A stretch of 64,000 nucleotides of DNA, from contig NC_047066.1 of NCBI RefSeq assembly GCF_902459465.1, positions 9,179,047-9,243,046 on the forward strand. Direction: 5' to 3'. Position 1 is the first letter of the stretch. Each line of letters opens with the position of its first letter. Position numbers and translations under genes: made by a program. Of this stretch, positions 11,801-21,100 are shown in pieces. The notes below the pieces were generated by a model. That model searched no databases. It saw only the letters and a list, made by a program, of their open reading frames with translations, and was not told the DNA's origin. The stretch is from Asterias rubens. Its lineage: Eukaryota > Echinodermata > Asteroidea > Forcipulatida > Asteriidae.

Positions 11801-12457
11801 AAACCCCCTTTACAGTCAATCTACGGATGTAGGCTTGGTTATCATCCATCAAGCAACTAATAAATGTGTGCAAATACAAATACAAATCAGAAGCCTGGCT
11901 GGTAGAGCAGAAAGCACTACCTCCCAAACTTTACGAAGCAATCCTGGTTAAGGACACAAGTCTTGCTTAAGGACACAAGTGTCACAACAGGGACCCAAAC
12001 GCACACTCTGCTGATCAGAAACAACAGAGCTTGAGTCCATGAAAATAGAGAACATTTTTATATAGCAAAGGTTTGCAGTAACACCATGTAATAATTAGCT
12101 CTAAATGAGTTGGGGATGTTAGGGTGGTTCTGAAAGAACCAGTGGTTTCAACCAGACGTTTCGATCAGTATGCTCTGATTGCTTGTGGAGAAAGCTGGAC
12201 TCTGCTGGAGCTGCATAATTTTTTAGAAACAAGCTTGCATAATACAGTTTTTGAGAGCATACTGATCTAAACGTCGAGTTGAAACCAATGGTTCGTTTCA
12301 GAACCACCCCATATCCTTTACTGCGAATCATATTTCAACCATGCACAGTTTCAATTCCTACTTAACATTTGTTTTATGTATTGTTTGTACAGTTCCTCTG
12401 ATCCGTAAGATGGAATCTCGAGTAATGATCCCCTTGCCGTGCTCACCACTTCAGTGA
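5810..12457 (+). CDS. NIPSNAP2: NIPSNAP1/2 mitochondrial protein
   Basis: Ten exons: 5810-5898, 6497-6621, 7304-7349, 7740-7834, 8412-8482, 8625-8765, 9420-9451, 10607-10701, 11557-11640 and 12393-12457 (TGA), encoding 280 aa against about 285 in mammals. The N-terminus ([18 protein letters not shown]) is basic, hydroxylated and free of acidic residues, as in a mitochondrial targeting peptide. Two NIPSNAP (ferredoxin-like) domains follow. The first has EMQIHNIKPD and [13 protein letters not shown], the second has [18 protein letters not shown] and [11 protein letters not shown]. The ending [14 protein letters not shown]...SPLQ is nearly that of vertebrate NIPSNAP1/2. Those proteins are mitochondrial and flag damaged mitochondria for mitophagy. 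The intron after exon 9 uses a GC donor (GCAAGT at 11641). A single invertebrate gene probably precedes the vertebrate NIPSNAP1/NIPSNAP2 split, so the paralogue suffix is uncertain. Confidence 0.97.
6780..6885 (-). repeat. tRNA-derived SINE (family S2)
   Basis: The minus strand has GCTAGCTTGGTAGACTATTG followed by GGTTGTGGGTTTGAATTCCA (B-box-like) and AGTGATTTGCCTGTGG. A related copy sits at 9880-10045. Both are in NIPSNAP introns. Confidence 0.65.
6972..7112. repeat. Dispersed repeat with AATTCCAG end
   Basis: It begins CCTGGAATTGC and ends GAATTCCAGCCCTG. Internal AAAGGGCAC, GAAGGGGCACC and CCAGGGGCAACAGAGG match the copies at 4224 and 7430. Confidence 0.5.
7430..7632. repeat. Dispersed repeat related to 4224 and 6972
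   Basis: Internal blocks AAAGGGCAAGGACACC, GGGCACCAATGCAATGACC and CAGGGGGCATGGAGGCAAT match the same family. It ends in TATCAGGCCCTGC. Edges are approximate. It lies in NIPSNAP intron 3. Confidence 0.45.
7950..8290 (+). repeat. tRNA-derived SINE (family S1), near full length
   Basis: The tRNA-like head GGGTGAGTGGTTAAGAGCAG is followed by GGTCCCGGTCATGACACTTG, GGGTACCTGCGAGGGAAGAG, a CTCCATAGGGAGCTAAGG block, and the tail AAGCGCATTGAGACGGTTAT ending near 8290. It is the same family as 1168-1515 in opposite orientation. Confidence 0.8.
8799..8995. repeat. Foldback element, GGGCCCAATTTCAT type
   Basis: The left end GGGCCCAATTTCATAAAGC is complemented by GCTTTATGAAATTGGGCCC at the right. The interior has paired CTTGCTAAG/TTGCTTGCC-like arms. 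The left end starts 34 bp after exon 6 of NIPSNAP. Confidence 0.85.
9101..9235. repeat. Foldback element related to the GGGCCCAATTTCAT type
   Basis: It opens GGGCCCCAATTTCATGGTTC. Interior TAACGTAAGCAGAGAATTGG pairs loosely with AAGGCTTGCCATGAAA. The mirrored GGGCCC end is missing, so it looks truncated. A longer copy is at 36480-36720. Confidence 0.6.
9880..10045 (-). repeat. tRNA-derived SINE (family S2)
   Basis: Minus-strand blocks GGTGGTCTAGTGGTACAACA and AGGTCGCAGGTCCAATCCCA resemble tRNA boxes. GAGTGATTTGCCTGTGGATT is shared with the copy at 6780-6885. Confidence 0.65.
10150..10400 (+). repeat. Partial tRNA-derived SINE (family S1 head)
   Basis: GGCCAGTGGTTATAAGCGCC and GGTCCCGGTCATGACACTTG match the S1 head at 7950. 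The rest diverges and ends in an A-rich stretch near 10410-10440. Confidence 0.55.
11270..11370 (-). repeat. tRNA-like SINE head (family S3)
   Basis: The minus strand reads GGCTTAGTTGGTAGAACGTC (A box) and GATCGTTGGTTCAAACCTCG (B box), followed by CTAGTCAATTTATTTTTGTT. The acceptor stem does not pair, so it is not a working tRNA. A relative is at 46800-46910. Confidence 0.65.
11675..12045 (-). repeat. Composite tRNA-derived SINE (family S4)
   Basis: It shares ATGCAAGTCGCCAGACACAC, AAGGCC.GAAGG.CACTTCAA, CCAGGGGCCGTTG, and the promoter-like end AAGCCTGGCTGGTAGAGCAG with the element at 62185-62500. The minus-strand head near 12040 is degenerate. Exon 9 of NIPSNAP ends at 11640, just before it. 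Confidence 0.65.
12121..12311. repeat. Foldback element, GGTGGTTCTGAAA type
   Basis: GGTGGTTCTGAAAGAACCAG at the left and the complement of TTCGTTTCAGAACCACCCC at the right form long arms. These extend through a GTTTCAACCAGACGTTTCGA block and GATCAGTATGCTCT. A half copy (GTGGTTCTGAGAAGAACCAT) occurs at about 13303. Confidence 0.85.
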
Positions 12458-12904
12458 GAAAAAAAATCAACAACTCCTTCAAGTCGAGCATGAAGAAGAT
12501 ACCATGTTATGAACAAAAAGGAATCTAGTCAGTAGAGTGATGACTTTATATTGGAGTGAGAATTTATTTAGAAATAACGTTTCAAGAAAAATGGCTCCGG
12601 TTTATCTGAATATCAGATTTTTACCGAGTTGTTAGATTATGGTGCAAGTTTTACTTTCTAAGTTCAACACAACTGTTCTGCTGTTTGTGAATCTCCGGAT
12701 TCTAAGATGGAGTGTGACTTAGTTACGAAGTTTGAGATACTTGGAAAACATTACAAATGTTTTGTGGGTGTTTTTTTTCACAGTAAAACTGGATTTTATG
12801 GCGGTTGCTTTCTTTCGATTATAAATCATTGGCATTGTAGTTCACTTTCGGTGAAACCACTGGAAATGATGTGCTTGTTTTTACATCATCAGACTTTCCA
12901 ACGC

Positions 12905-13010
12905 TAGGTGACAGCAGACTTACCGGGTAAATTTCTATTGTTTATGTAGTTCTGAACATGCGCATAATTCTGAGAACAATGGATATACCCGGTAAGTCTG
13001 CTGCCACCTA
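12905..13010. repeat. Short near-perfect foldback element
   Basis: TAGGTGACAGCAGACTTACC at the left is mirrored by GGTAAGTCTGCTGCCACCTA at the right. Inner arms GTTCTGAACATGC and GCATAATTCTGAGAAC also pair, so the whole 106 bp is one hairpin. Confidence 0.9.
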
Positions 13011-13572
13011 TCGTCCCAGAAAGTCTCTCATTGGCAGGATTCCTAGAGGGGAATTTTTTTCTTCTAAGATTCAATCCAGGGTAGTTTGACATTTTCCACG
13101 CAATTTGGCTAGAAATCCAGAGTAATAGGGTACATGGAATTTTCAAGATTAATTATTATTTGTTTATGAATACAAAACAGTCCATTGGCATTATCAAGTT
13201 TTTAAAAATGGTGTGTTCATTGTAAAAACACCGTCGATAAGATTAAAAACCCAAGAGAGGTTTGCAAGTAACACCATGTGAACATCTCTTTTCAGTAGTG
13301 GTTCTGAGAAGAACCATTGGATAAATAATCGCATATTTGCCTCATATTATAAAGATGGACATGGTAGAAAACTTCCTTTGTAATGTTTTGATTGAAATGC
13401 TATGGTTATAAGAAACAAGCTTGACATGTTACAGATTTTTGAGAACTGAGTAAACAATTTGTTTTGATCTTAGATGTCCAAATTACCAAATTGTCAAATT
13501 GTCCGCTCACACAGCGACTCACAATGTATGATCTATAACATTGCAGCAGTTTGGTTCTATTATGTAACAGAT

Positions 13573-13962
13573 TAAAGGCAGTGGACACTCAAAAGGTAAT
13601 TACTCAAAATAATTGTGGGCATAAAACCTTTCTTGGTAAACAGTAATGGGGAGAGGTTGATAGTATAAAACATTGTGAGAAACGGCTCCCTCTGAAGTGA
13701 CGTAGTTTTGGAGAAAGAAATAATTTTCCACGAATTTGATTTCGAGACCTCAAGTTTAGAAGTTGAGGTCTCAAAATCAAGCATCTGAAAGCACACAACT
13801 TCGTGTGACAAGGGTGTTTTTTTCTTTTATAGTTATCTCGCAACTCCGACGATTGATCGCGCTCCAATTTTCACAGGTTTGTTATTTTATGCATATGTTG
13901 AGATACAACAAGTGAGAAGACTGGTCTTTGACAATTACCAATAGTGTCCACTGGCTTTAAAC
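13573..13962 (+). repeat. Family A foldback repeat
   Basis: This reference copy begins TTAAAGGCAGTGGACACT and ends AATTACCAATAGTGTCCACT, which are inverted ends. Landmarks are GTATAAAACATTGTGAGAAA, CGGCTCCCTCTGAAGTGACG, an internal hairpin (GATTTCGAGACCTCA...TGAGGTCTCAAAATC), AACTTCGTGTGACAAGGGTG and TTTTCACAGGTTTGTTATTT. There are nine copies in the window. Confidence 0.9.
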
Positions 13963-14804
13963 GAATTAATTAAATCTTTTTGAATTATGTGAGTTTAGTG
14001 TTACAGCAAAAATAAATATGTAAATAAATTTCTTGTCAGACCGAGAAATGAAAACAAGATTTTGGCATTAAGTTTTTCCTTCAGAAATTAATTAACAAAA
14101 CTATGAAGTCAATGCTGTTTTACAAATTAAAGATGCTTTGTCAGTTTTTTGGCCGATTTGGCCCAAAAATTTTGATTTAAAATTCAATAGGTATTTTGAT
14201 GGGGGTCGAGAAAGTTACAAGCTTTCATTTGAGCCATTGCTCGAAAAAGTCCGCCAATTATTAGTAGCAGTGAAATAAAGTGCTCAAAATTAGTTTTTGT
14301 CGGTATCTCGACAATATGTCCATGACCAATTCTTATGTGTTTTATAAGAAAGGTTTTAAATTTTCGTCATGGTTCCTGACCATTAAAAGTAAAAGTTTCG
14401 TTAGAGCGGGTGATACTCTTAAATACCATTCACTCAAAAAAATCTATTTTTTAATGTTTGGGGCCAAAAATCTGACATAGCATCTTTAAAGCTCAGGATG
14501 ACCTTAAAGTTCATTTTCAACCTGAAGTTTTCTTACATGACTAATACCACTTCAACGTGTTTAATATTTTAATGTGTCAATGCCAATGATTTATTGAGTC
14601 ATCCCAGCAAGACATAACATCATTAGGATAACTTGATTAATAGTGGCTTCTTGTAGTGCGCAAATCCGTCACTCAGTGACACTCGAGGTGCTTTTAACAT
14701 TAATTGTTTTCCTGTAAGGTACATGTATATGGGACTATGTTTAAATTATGGGACCTACTCCTTTTACAGTACATATCACCATGTAATGGTTTACAAAGTG
14801 CTGT

Positions 14805-14905
14805 GTTGCAATATGCAGCCAATCAAACCAGGAACACCAGAACGAAACCTCTTCTCTTTTCGACAAGTGCACTGGGTTCATTTAGGTGCGTTACACAACA
14901 AACAT
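14805..14905. repeat. Dispersed repeat (ATGCAGCCAATCAAACCA block)
   Basis: ATATGCAGCCAATCAAACCA, GAACCTC-like CGAAACCTCTTCTCTTTTCG and CTGGGTTCATTTAGGTGCGT recur at 63140-63235. There they precede a tRNA-type SINE head, so this is probably a SINE body fragment. Confidence 0.55.
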
Positions 14906-15417
14906 GTTTTGTTACCACTTTCAAATTATTGGAGCATACCTCTAAACCATTTCAAACAATGTGCAGTTAAAACAAGCAACAGTCTTAGTTCTGGTTCAAT
15001 CATCAAAGGCTTTTAAAAACATCACAAGTCCATCGTTTAATTATTTCATCAGATAAAATTGATTACACATTCTTTTTTGCATTATACTATTATTAATAAG
15101 GCCATTCTGAGTTGCTGGCCGCAACTATGGCTAGGACTGTAGAATAGGGTGTTGCCAAGGATGTCTATACATCAATTCATGATGATGTGATGATCCAGCG
15201 GTAGCTGTTCCTGCAAATTCGAGTATGACCTCATTTTTACAATTTCTGACAATCAAATCATGACTGTGATGTGTTTGCAGTGTCAAAAAGTACAAACGTT
15301 GTGTGAGAGGGGCATTAAGGTCAAATTCTGTTTTGTGCACTGCACTTCTTTTTCAGATCAACTCCTCATGGGAAAAAAAATAACTCACTTAAAGTTAATT
15401 ATCATAAACATTTCTTG

Positions 15418-15742
15418 ATTAAAGGTAATGGGGAGAAGTTGATAGTATAAAACATTTTGAGAAACAGCTCCCTCTGAAGTGACGTAGTTTTTGAGAAAGA
15501 AGTAAGTTTCCACGGATTTGATTTCGAGACCTCAGATTTAGAATTTGAGGTCTCGAAATCAAGTATCAGAAAGCGCACTGCTTCTTGCGACAAGGGTGTC
15601 TTTTCTTTCATTATTATCTCGCAACTTCGACGACCGATTGAGCTTAAATTTTCACAGGTTTGTTATTTCATGCATATGTTGATATACAGCAAGTGAGAAG
15701 ACTGGTCTTTGACAATTACCAATAGTGTCCACTGTCTTTAAA
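15418..15742 (+). repeat. Family A repeat, left end missing
   Basis: It starts inside the element (AAAGGTAATGGGGAGAAGTT) and runs to GTGTCCACTGTCTTTAA, retaining the internal GATTTCGAGACCTCAGATTT hairpin. About 50 bp of the left end are absent. Confidence 0.85.
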
Positions 15743-17282
15743 TATCTAATGTGATAAAAGTACATGTATCTACAACAAAATTATTACTGTAAATATTTTG
15801 AATTACCCCTGTGGTTATAATTTCTAACCGATAGTTATATTTAACAAACTTGAAAATGTTAAACTCAATAAAATAAAAAGAAAATGTTTTTCGAAAAAAG
15901 GTTAGTTTCCGATGTTTTCTTATGATCAACAGAAGTAAGTTAACAGGTCCAATATAGTATCGACTCTTAAAGTCAAAGCGTACATTTGGCATGTTTGGTG
16001 TCACAAACCCTTTGGTTGTTTTAATTCTACTGTCTGTTACTAAGGGAATAAATATGTGCTTGGCCGGTTTTAAACACTGTTTAATACCGGTCGCAGTCTG
16101 GATGCGATAATTACTCGAGCCGCTATGAAATGGTAAGACCCTCTGGTAAAAACTCCTTATAACATTGTATAAGGAGATTGGCATGTGCGTAATGCGAGAT
16201 GTGGCACAGGTGTTCCAGCCGTTGCTCTCGACCAATAGGAATGAATAAACTGTCTTTAAGCACAGGTGCAAGCTTGCGTGTCACGCCCATATTTATACAC
16301 TTCTGGCTGTGGTTATATCATCCGTTTAAACACCCCCTCGTGATGTCCTCTCAAACAATCATTTATGAATGTTGATTATAAATACAGCTTACCTTTTAAT
16401 AGTTGGTAGCATTTTTGAGGTGTTGCCAACAATCTGGAGCGGTTTATGTCCATGCAGGAAATATAATTCGTAATTGGAATACACAATCTGAGAAAAGTTT
16501 CATACTGAACCGTTTCTCTGATTGAAATATTGAACCCCTCTCTATTTTTTTAATATTTGTTTTATAAACAAAACAAGGTTTAGAATTATGTTAGTATGAC
16601 ATCTAATGGATAGACTTTCACCATCTCTAGACTCAAATTGACATTAATAATAACTTCCTACATAATAAAAAACTAACATATAAATTTCCAGCTCAGTAAC
16701 CTATCGCAAAGAAACCCAAATTCCAAAAGTAAAACTGTATGTACAAACCTTTTAAAATTATCAATATCAAAAGAATGCCAGTTATTTAGGAAAGAAAACA
16801 AAGAGCTGTACAAAAACATTTACAAAGTTTTGATGTTAACAAAACATAACATGCAATTGTTGCCAAATATAAATTGTACCCAACTGCCCAAGGTGAAAGT
16901 TAATGTTGAAATGCAAACGTTACAGCATTTAGAAATTGTTCCAACTTTTATTCATAATTTTCTCTTTAAAGTATTTTGTAATGAATTTTACAGTGTAGAG
17001 GATCACTGGTAACTGGATAATGAAGGGAGTGGCTCAAAAGTCGGAGTAATCAGAAAAGTTATATATTGATCAGATACATGTAGGTATTCCAGCTCTCACA
17101 CATGTATCGTTCCTTTGAACTGCCAGAACGTTCCATTGGAACATCAAAAATACTAAATGTGCAAATTCACTCCTGTAGGACTGGTCTCGTACTTCAGCAC
17201 AGTGATGCAGCCTAGAGAAACGTTCTTGCTGTCCAATGGATTGCAGGCATGTGCCCACGGGAACACTCTTGTGCACCTAGAA

Positions 17283-17462
17283 CATGACCGACTTTTGAGA
17301 CGCTTTCATACATGACCGACTTTTGAGACGCTTTCATACATGACCGACTTTTGAGACGCTTTCATACATGACCGACTTTTGAGACGCTTTCATACATGAC
17401 CGACTTTTGAGACGCTTTCATACATGACCGACTTTTGAGACACTTCCTAACATGACCAACTT
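17283..17462. repeat. 28-bp tandem array, six copies plus a degenerate seventh
   Basis: The unit CATGACCGACTTTTGAGACG plus CTTTCATA begins at 17283, 17311, 17339, 17367, 17395 and 17423. The first five units are identical. The sixth is altered (GACACTTCCTAA). The seventh (CATGACCAACTTTACACAT) is only a fragment. Confidence 0.95.
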
Positions 17463-17778
17463 TACACATGCACCCCTGTTTAATGAGGAAGAAGGCATAA
17501 TGGGGGTCTCCAAATTGGGAATTGTAAATCTCTCAGTTTGGAACTCTGGGCATTCTAATAAGCGATTGGCAAAGTTGGATCTGAATACTGTCTAGTGCAA
17601 TGACTTGCTTAGTCACAAATTAACGCTTCAATTAATTCCTTATACTATTCAAAAGAGACAGTTGCTATTGTCACAGGAATCGTTGCAAGCTTTTGCGCAG
17701 TTACAAAAGAGAGGACAAACACCGAAACAGAATTTTGAAGGAATGTTTCTAGCACAGGGGTACAAGGCTTTGCTCATC

Positions 17779-17867
17779 AGGGCCCAATTTCATAGCTGCA
17801 GTAAGAACAAAAATTTGCTTTTGTTAAATGTGCTTTTCGTTAAGCTGCACAATGAAATTGGGCCCTG
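17779..17867. repeat. Short foldback element, GGGCCCAATTTCAT type
   Basis: GGGCCCAATTTCATAGCTGCA at the left is mirrored by TGCACAATGAAATTGGGCCC. At 89 bp it looks like an internally deleted member of the 8799-8995 family. Confidence 0.8.
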
Positions 17868-18141
17868 GAGTTGCTATACAAAATCTTTCCGCAAACCATT
17901 GACATAGCAACTGTCTCTAAAGTCTGAGACATTCAAATTAAACAGTATGAGACTAAGCAAACCATTGTACTAGACAGTACAAATCTAATTTGCAATATGG
18001 TTTCTGGAGAACCATCGAGTTAGCTCCCTAAAAACCTTGGGCCTCCAAACTGGGGAACATTGAGTCCCCCAACTAGGAAACTTTGGTCTCCCAATTGGGT
18101 TCCAATCATTATGAAAATATATACAAATTACAATTTCAGTA

Positions 18142-21100
18142 TTAATTTATTGCCAACTCCATGTCATAATCACCTTGTACTGACTGAGTGAGAGGAGTGC
18201 TCTGTAACTGTTGATGATGACTCGGGACTTGACCGTAATCAGATATCACTGACCCTGGTAACGGAGTACATGTACCATCGTTAGTCTGGATGGTCACTGG
18301 TATAGGACCACTGATTGTCTCCGGAATGGCACCTGGAGTGGAGGGATTGGGAACTTGGAACACTGGGATGTTCATGGTGGACAGGTGTTGAGCTATGGAA
18401 GCAAGAGTCGGGAGATCGGACTCAAATCCCCCTTCTGCCACTATATTCTGGACAGTCTGATATTGAGTGTCATCTGCTTGTACCACATCTGTTACCAGTG
18501 GGAGCTGAGCTGTGGTTGCACTCTGCAAGTCCATCTTGATGTCTTCCGTTGGTGGCGCTTTCGGAGTTGCTCTTTTCCGGGGAGTTTTTCCATTCTTGTG
18601 TGTTTGCATGTGGCGATCGAGGTTGCCAGAGATCAGGAAGGTTTTGCCGCACTGCTCGCACTGGTAGTCCCGCTGATCCTGGTGCCACTTCACGTGAACC
18701 CTCAGGTTGGTCCTGGTGCGGAAGGCTTTGTCGCAGAGGTTACACTTGTGCGGTCGCTCATCCCGGTGCATCATGAGGTGTAGAGTCAAGCGGTGACTGC
18801 GGTTGAACGTCTTGTGGCAGATTTCACACTTGAAATCCCTCTTGTCAGTGTGGAGGCACAACATGTGCTCCTTCAAGTTGCCTTTAGTCTTGACTCGCTG
18901 TCCGCAGATGTCGCATTGGAAGGGGCGACTGTTATTGTGCGTTGGCTTATGTGCGGTCAGGGTACTCTTCGTGGCAAAGCCTTGCCCACAGATGGAGCAT
19001 ACGTATTTATTTTTTTCTTCATGTTTAGACAGCATGTGATAAGTCAAGCCGCCCTTTCGATAAAACACTCTATCACAGATGGTACACTTGTACTCGACAT
19101 CTTTTGTGTGTAAGTTGCGATGACGGTTCAGGAGAGAACTGTGAAAGAAACCCCTGCCGCAGAACTCACACTTGTAAGGCTTCTCGGCACTATGGCACTT
19201 GATGTGCGACGTAAGACTATACTTATCAAAGAATATTTTGCCACAAAACTCACAGGTGAACTTGATCCCCATTTCTTCGTTCTTGTGGCAGTTTAGATGG
19301 CGCATGAACGTGTTTCTGAAATAAAATTCTTTCTTGCAGGTGCTACAACTGAAAGCCGGCTTCTTATTGTGTCTTGAGTTCATGTGTTGTTTCGCATAAT
19401 ATAAGTTCAGAAAAGTTTTATCGCACTTCGTGCATTTGTAGTTACCATCGGGGTCAGGCTTCCAACAGGGTCTCCCCCTTTTCTTGGGGATCTTTTGTTC
19501 CATTTGTTTTGGGTTTGGATTCTTTCGCGACCTCCCTTGTTTCCTGGGAGACTCCCCAATGGTCTCTTCAGCTGGTTCCTCCTCTTTATCGTCTGTCCTA
19601 GATGATGTATTCCCACCATCATCGATAATCTTTCTCGGTCTACCCCTTTTCTTTTTCGGCTGCTCTGCAGTCTTTTGTGTACCTTCCAAACTTTCCATGT
19701 CGAATTCTGCCTCTTCATCGTCTTCACTGTCATCTTTGTCCTCCTCATCCGCCTTCTCTTTGTCATCATTATCACTTCCCGTCTCATCTTGGTCGACTGA
19801 TTTGGCTTCCTTCCCATTTAGCTCTTCCTTGTCATTCTTCATGTTTTTACCTTGACTTGACCCATCCTCTGTTGCCTCAGCATGACCCTTTTCACCAACC
19901 TCCCCTTCATCCTCCTCATCCTCCTCCACATAAATGCTTTTTTCTTTCATGGCCAATCTTCTTGATGTGCGTTCTGGCGTTTTAGATGTCACTCCTCTAT
20001 CAAGCGCACTTCTTAGAGATCTACGAGATTTGACATCTTGAGCTTTACTTTTTCCCGTTGAGTGTACCTTGCTTCTTGTCGAAACACTTGTTGCTTCGAC
20101 AGTATCCCCTAATGGGTACAGTTTATCAGTCTTCTTCCTAGCTTGTTTTTTTGTAAGGCCATGTTTTGCAGCAAAGTGGCGTGACAGCACGTAGCGCTTA
20201 CAGCACGTCGCTGAACAAAGGTCACATGTAAAACCAGCATCACTCTTTCGAGGGTACGACTTTTCTAATTTGCTTCTGACAACCTTAATTAGGAGCCCAT
20301 GAAATTCAAGCAAGTGCTTTGATAGTCTTCCCCGCACGCTGAACCTACTCGTGCAGAGATCACAGGCAAATTTGGCACTTTCAAGCTCCAGGCGCCGTTT
20401 GTTGGCAATCTTTTCTGATTTCTCAACAGTCATGTCATGCAATGACACCATATGGTTAACAAGCTTCTGACTTTCATCAAAATTAGAGTTACATTTAATG
20501 CAGTGATACTGTCCACTGGGAGCCACCTCCTTGGTAACAGTGTATTCTTGCTGCGCTAATTTAACAGCTTCACAGACGCTACTTACTGCTTTCTGTCGAG
20601 AGAAATCATGCTCTTCTATCAGATGAGTGCGGAGCTGGATTCGGTTTTGGAAATACTCCTCACAAATTTCACATTTCATCACCTTTGGGGATGCCTCCAT
20701 GCCAACTGCTTTAGACGAGCCGGATTTTTCAGGCGTCGGAACTGGTTTACTCGGCAGTTCTGGTTCAGAAGTCTCAAGTTCGTCAAGGATCCTCATTGCC
20801 TCAGTTATATCCGTACCGTGTACAGACAAGAGATGGTCATACAGCTTCGCCTGAGGCTTGAAATTTTCCCCACAAGTCGGGCATCTTCTCACACGGGAGC
20901 GACCGCGCGTTTTCTTTGTGACTTCGCAGTGGCGCAGCTTATGGAAGTCGAGCATCACGGTAGAGCCAAGATCTTTATGACACTTGTCGCAGGAGGTCTC
21001 TGGGGTTGGCTCGTCGCTATTGTTGACAGTGTTCTCCTTCTCGCTGCCATCATCCTGCTCGACCTCAAAGCCATCTGCCATGTCATCGTCACTCTCTTCT

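Larger units (their letters stand above)
12458..18141. other. Intergenic region between NIPSNAP and the zinc-finger gene
   Basis: About 5.7 kb lie between the NIPSNAP stop and the convergent stop of the zinc-finger gene. Both 3' UTRs must lie here. I find no coding exon. Contents are foldback and family A repeats, a 28-bp tandem array (17283-17462) and AT-rich unique sequence. The 177-aa open frame on the minus strand (15738-16271) has no family features. Confidence 0.7.

Noticed and set aside
15738-16271. 177-aa open frame on the minus strand
   Set aside because: No recognisable motif, no splice partners, composition typical of translated AT-rich DNA. It abuts a family A repeat.
17283-17462. 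Possible CRISPR array
   Set aside because: Units are head-to-tail with no spacers, and the genome is eukaryotic.
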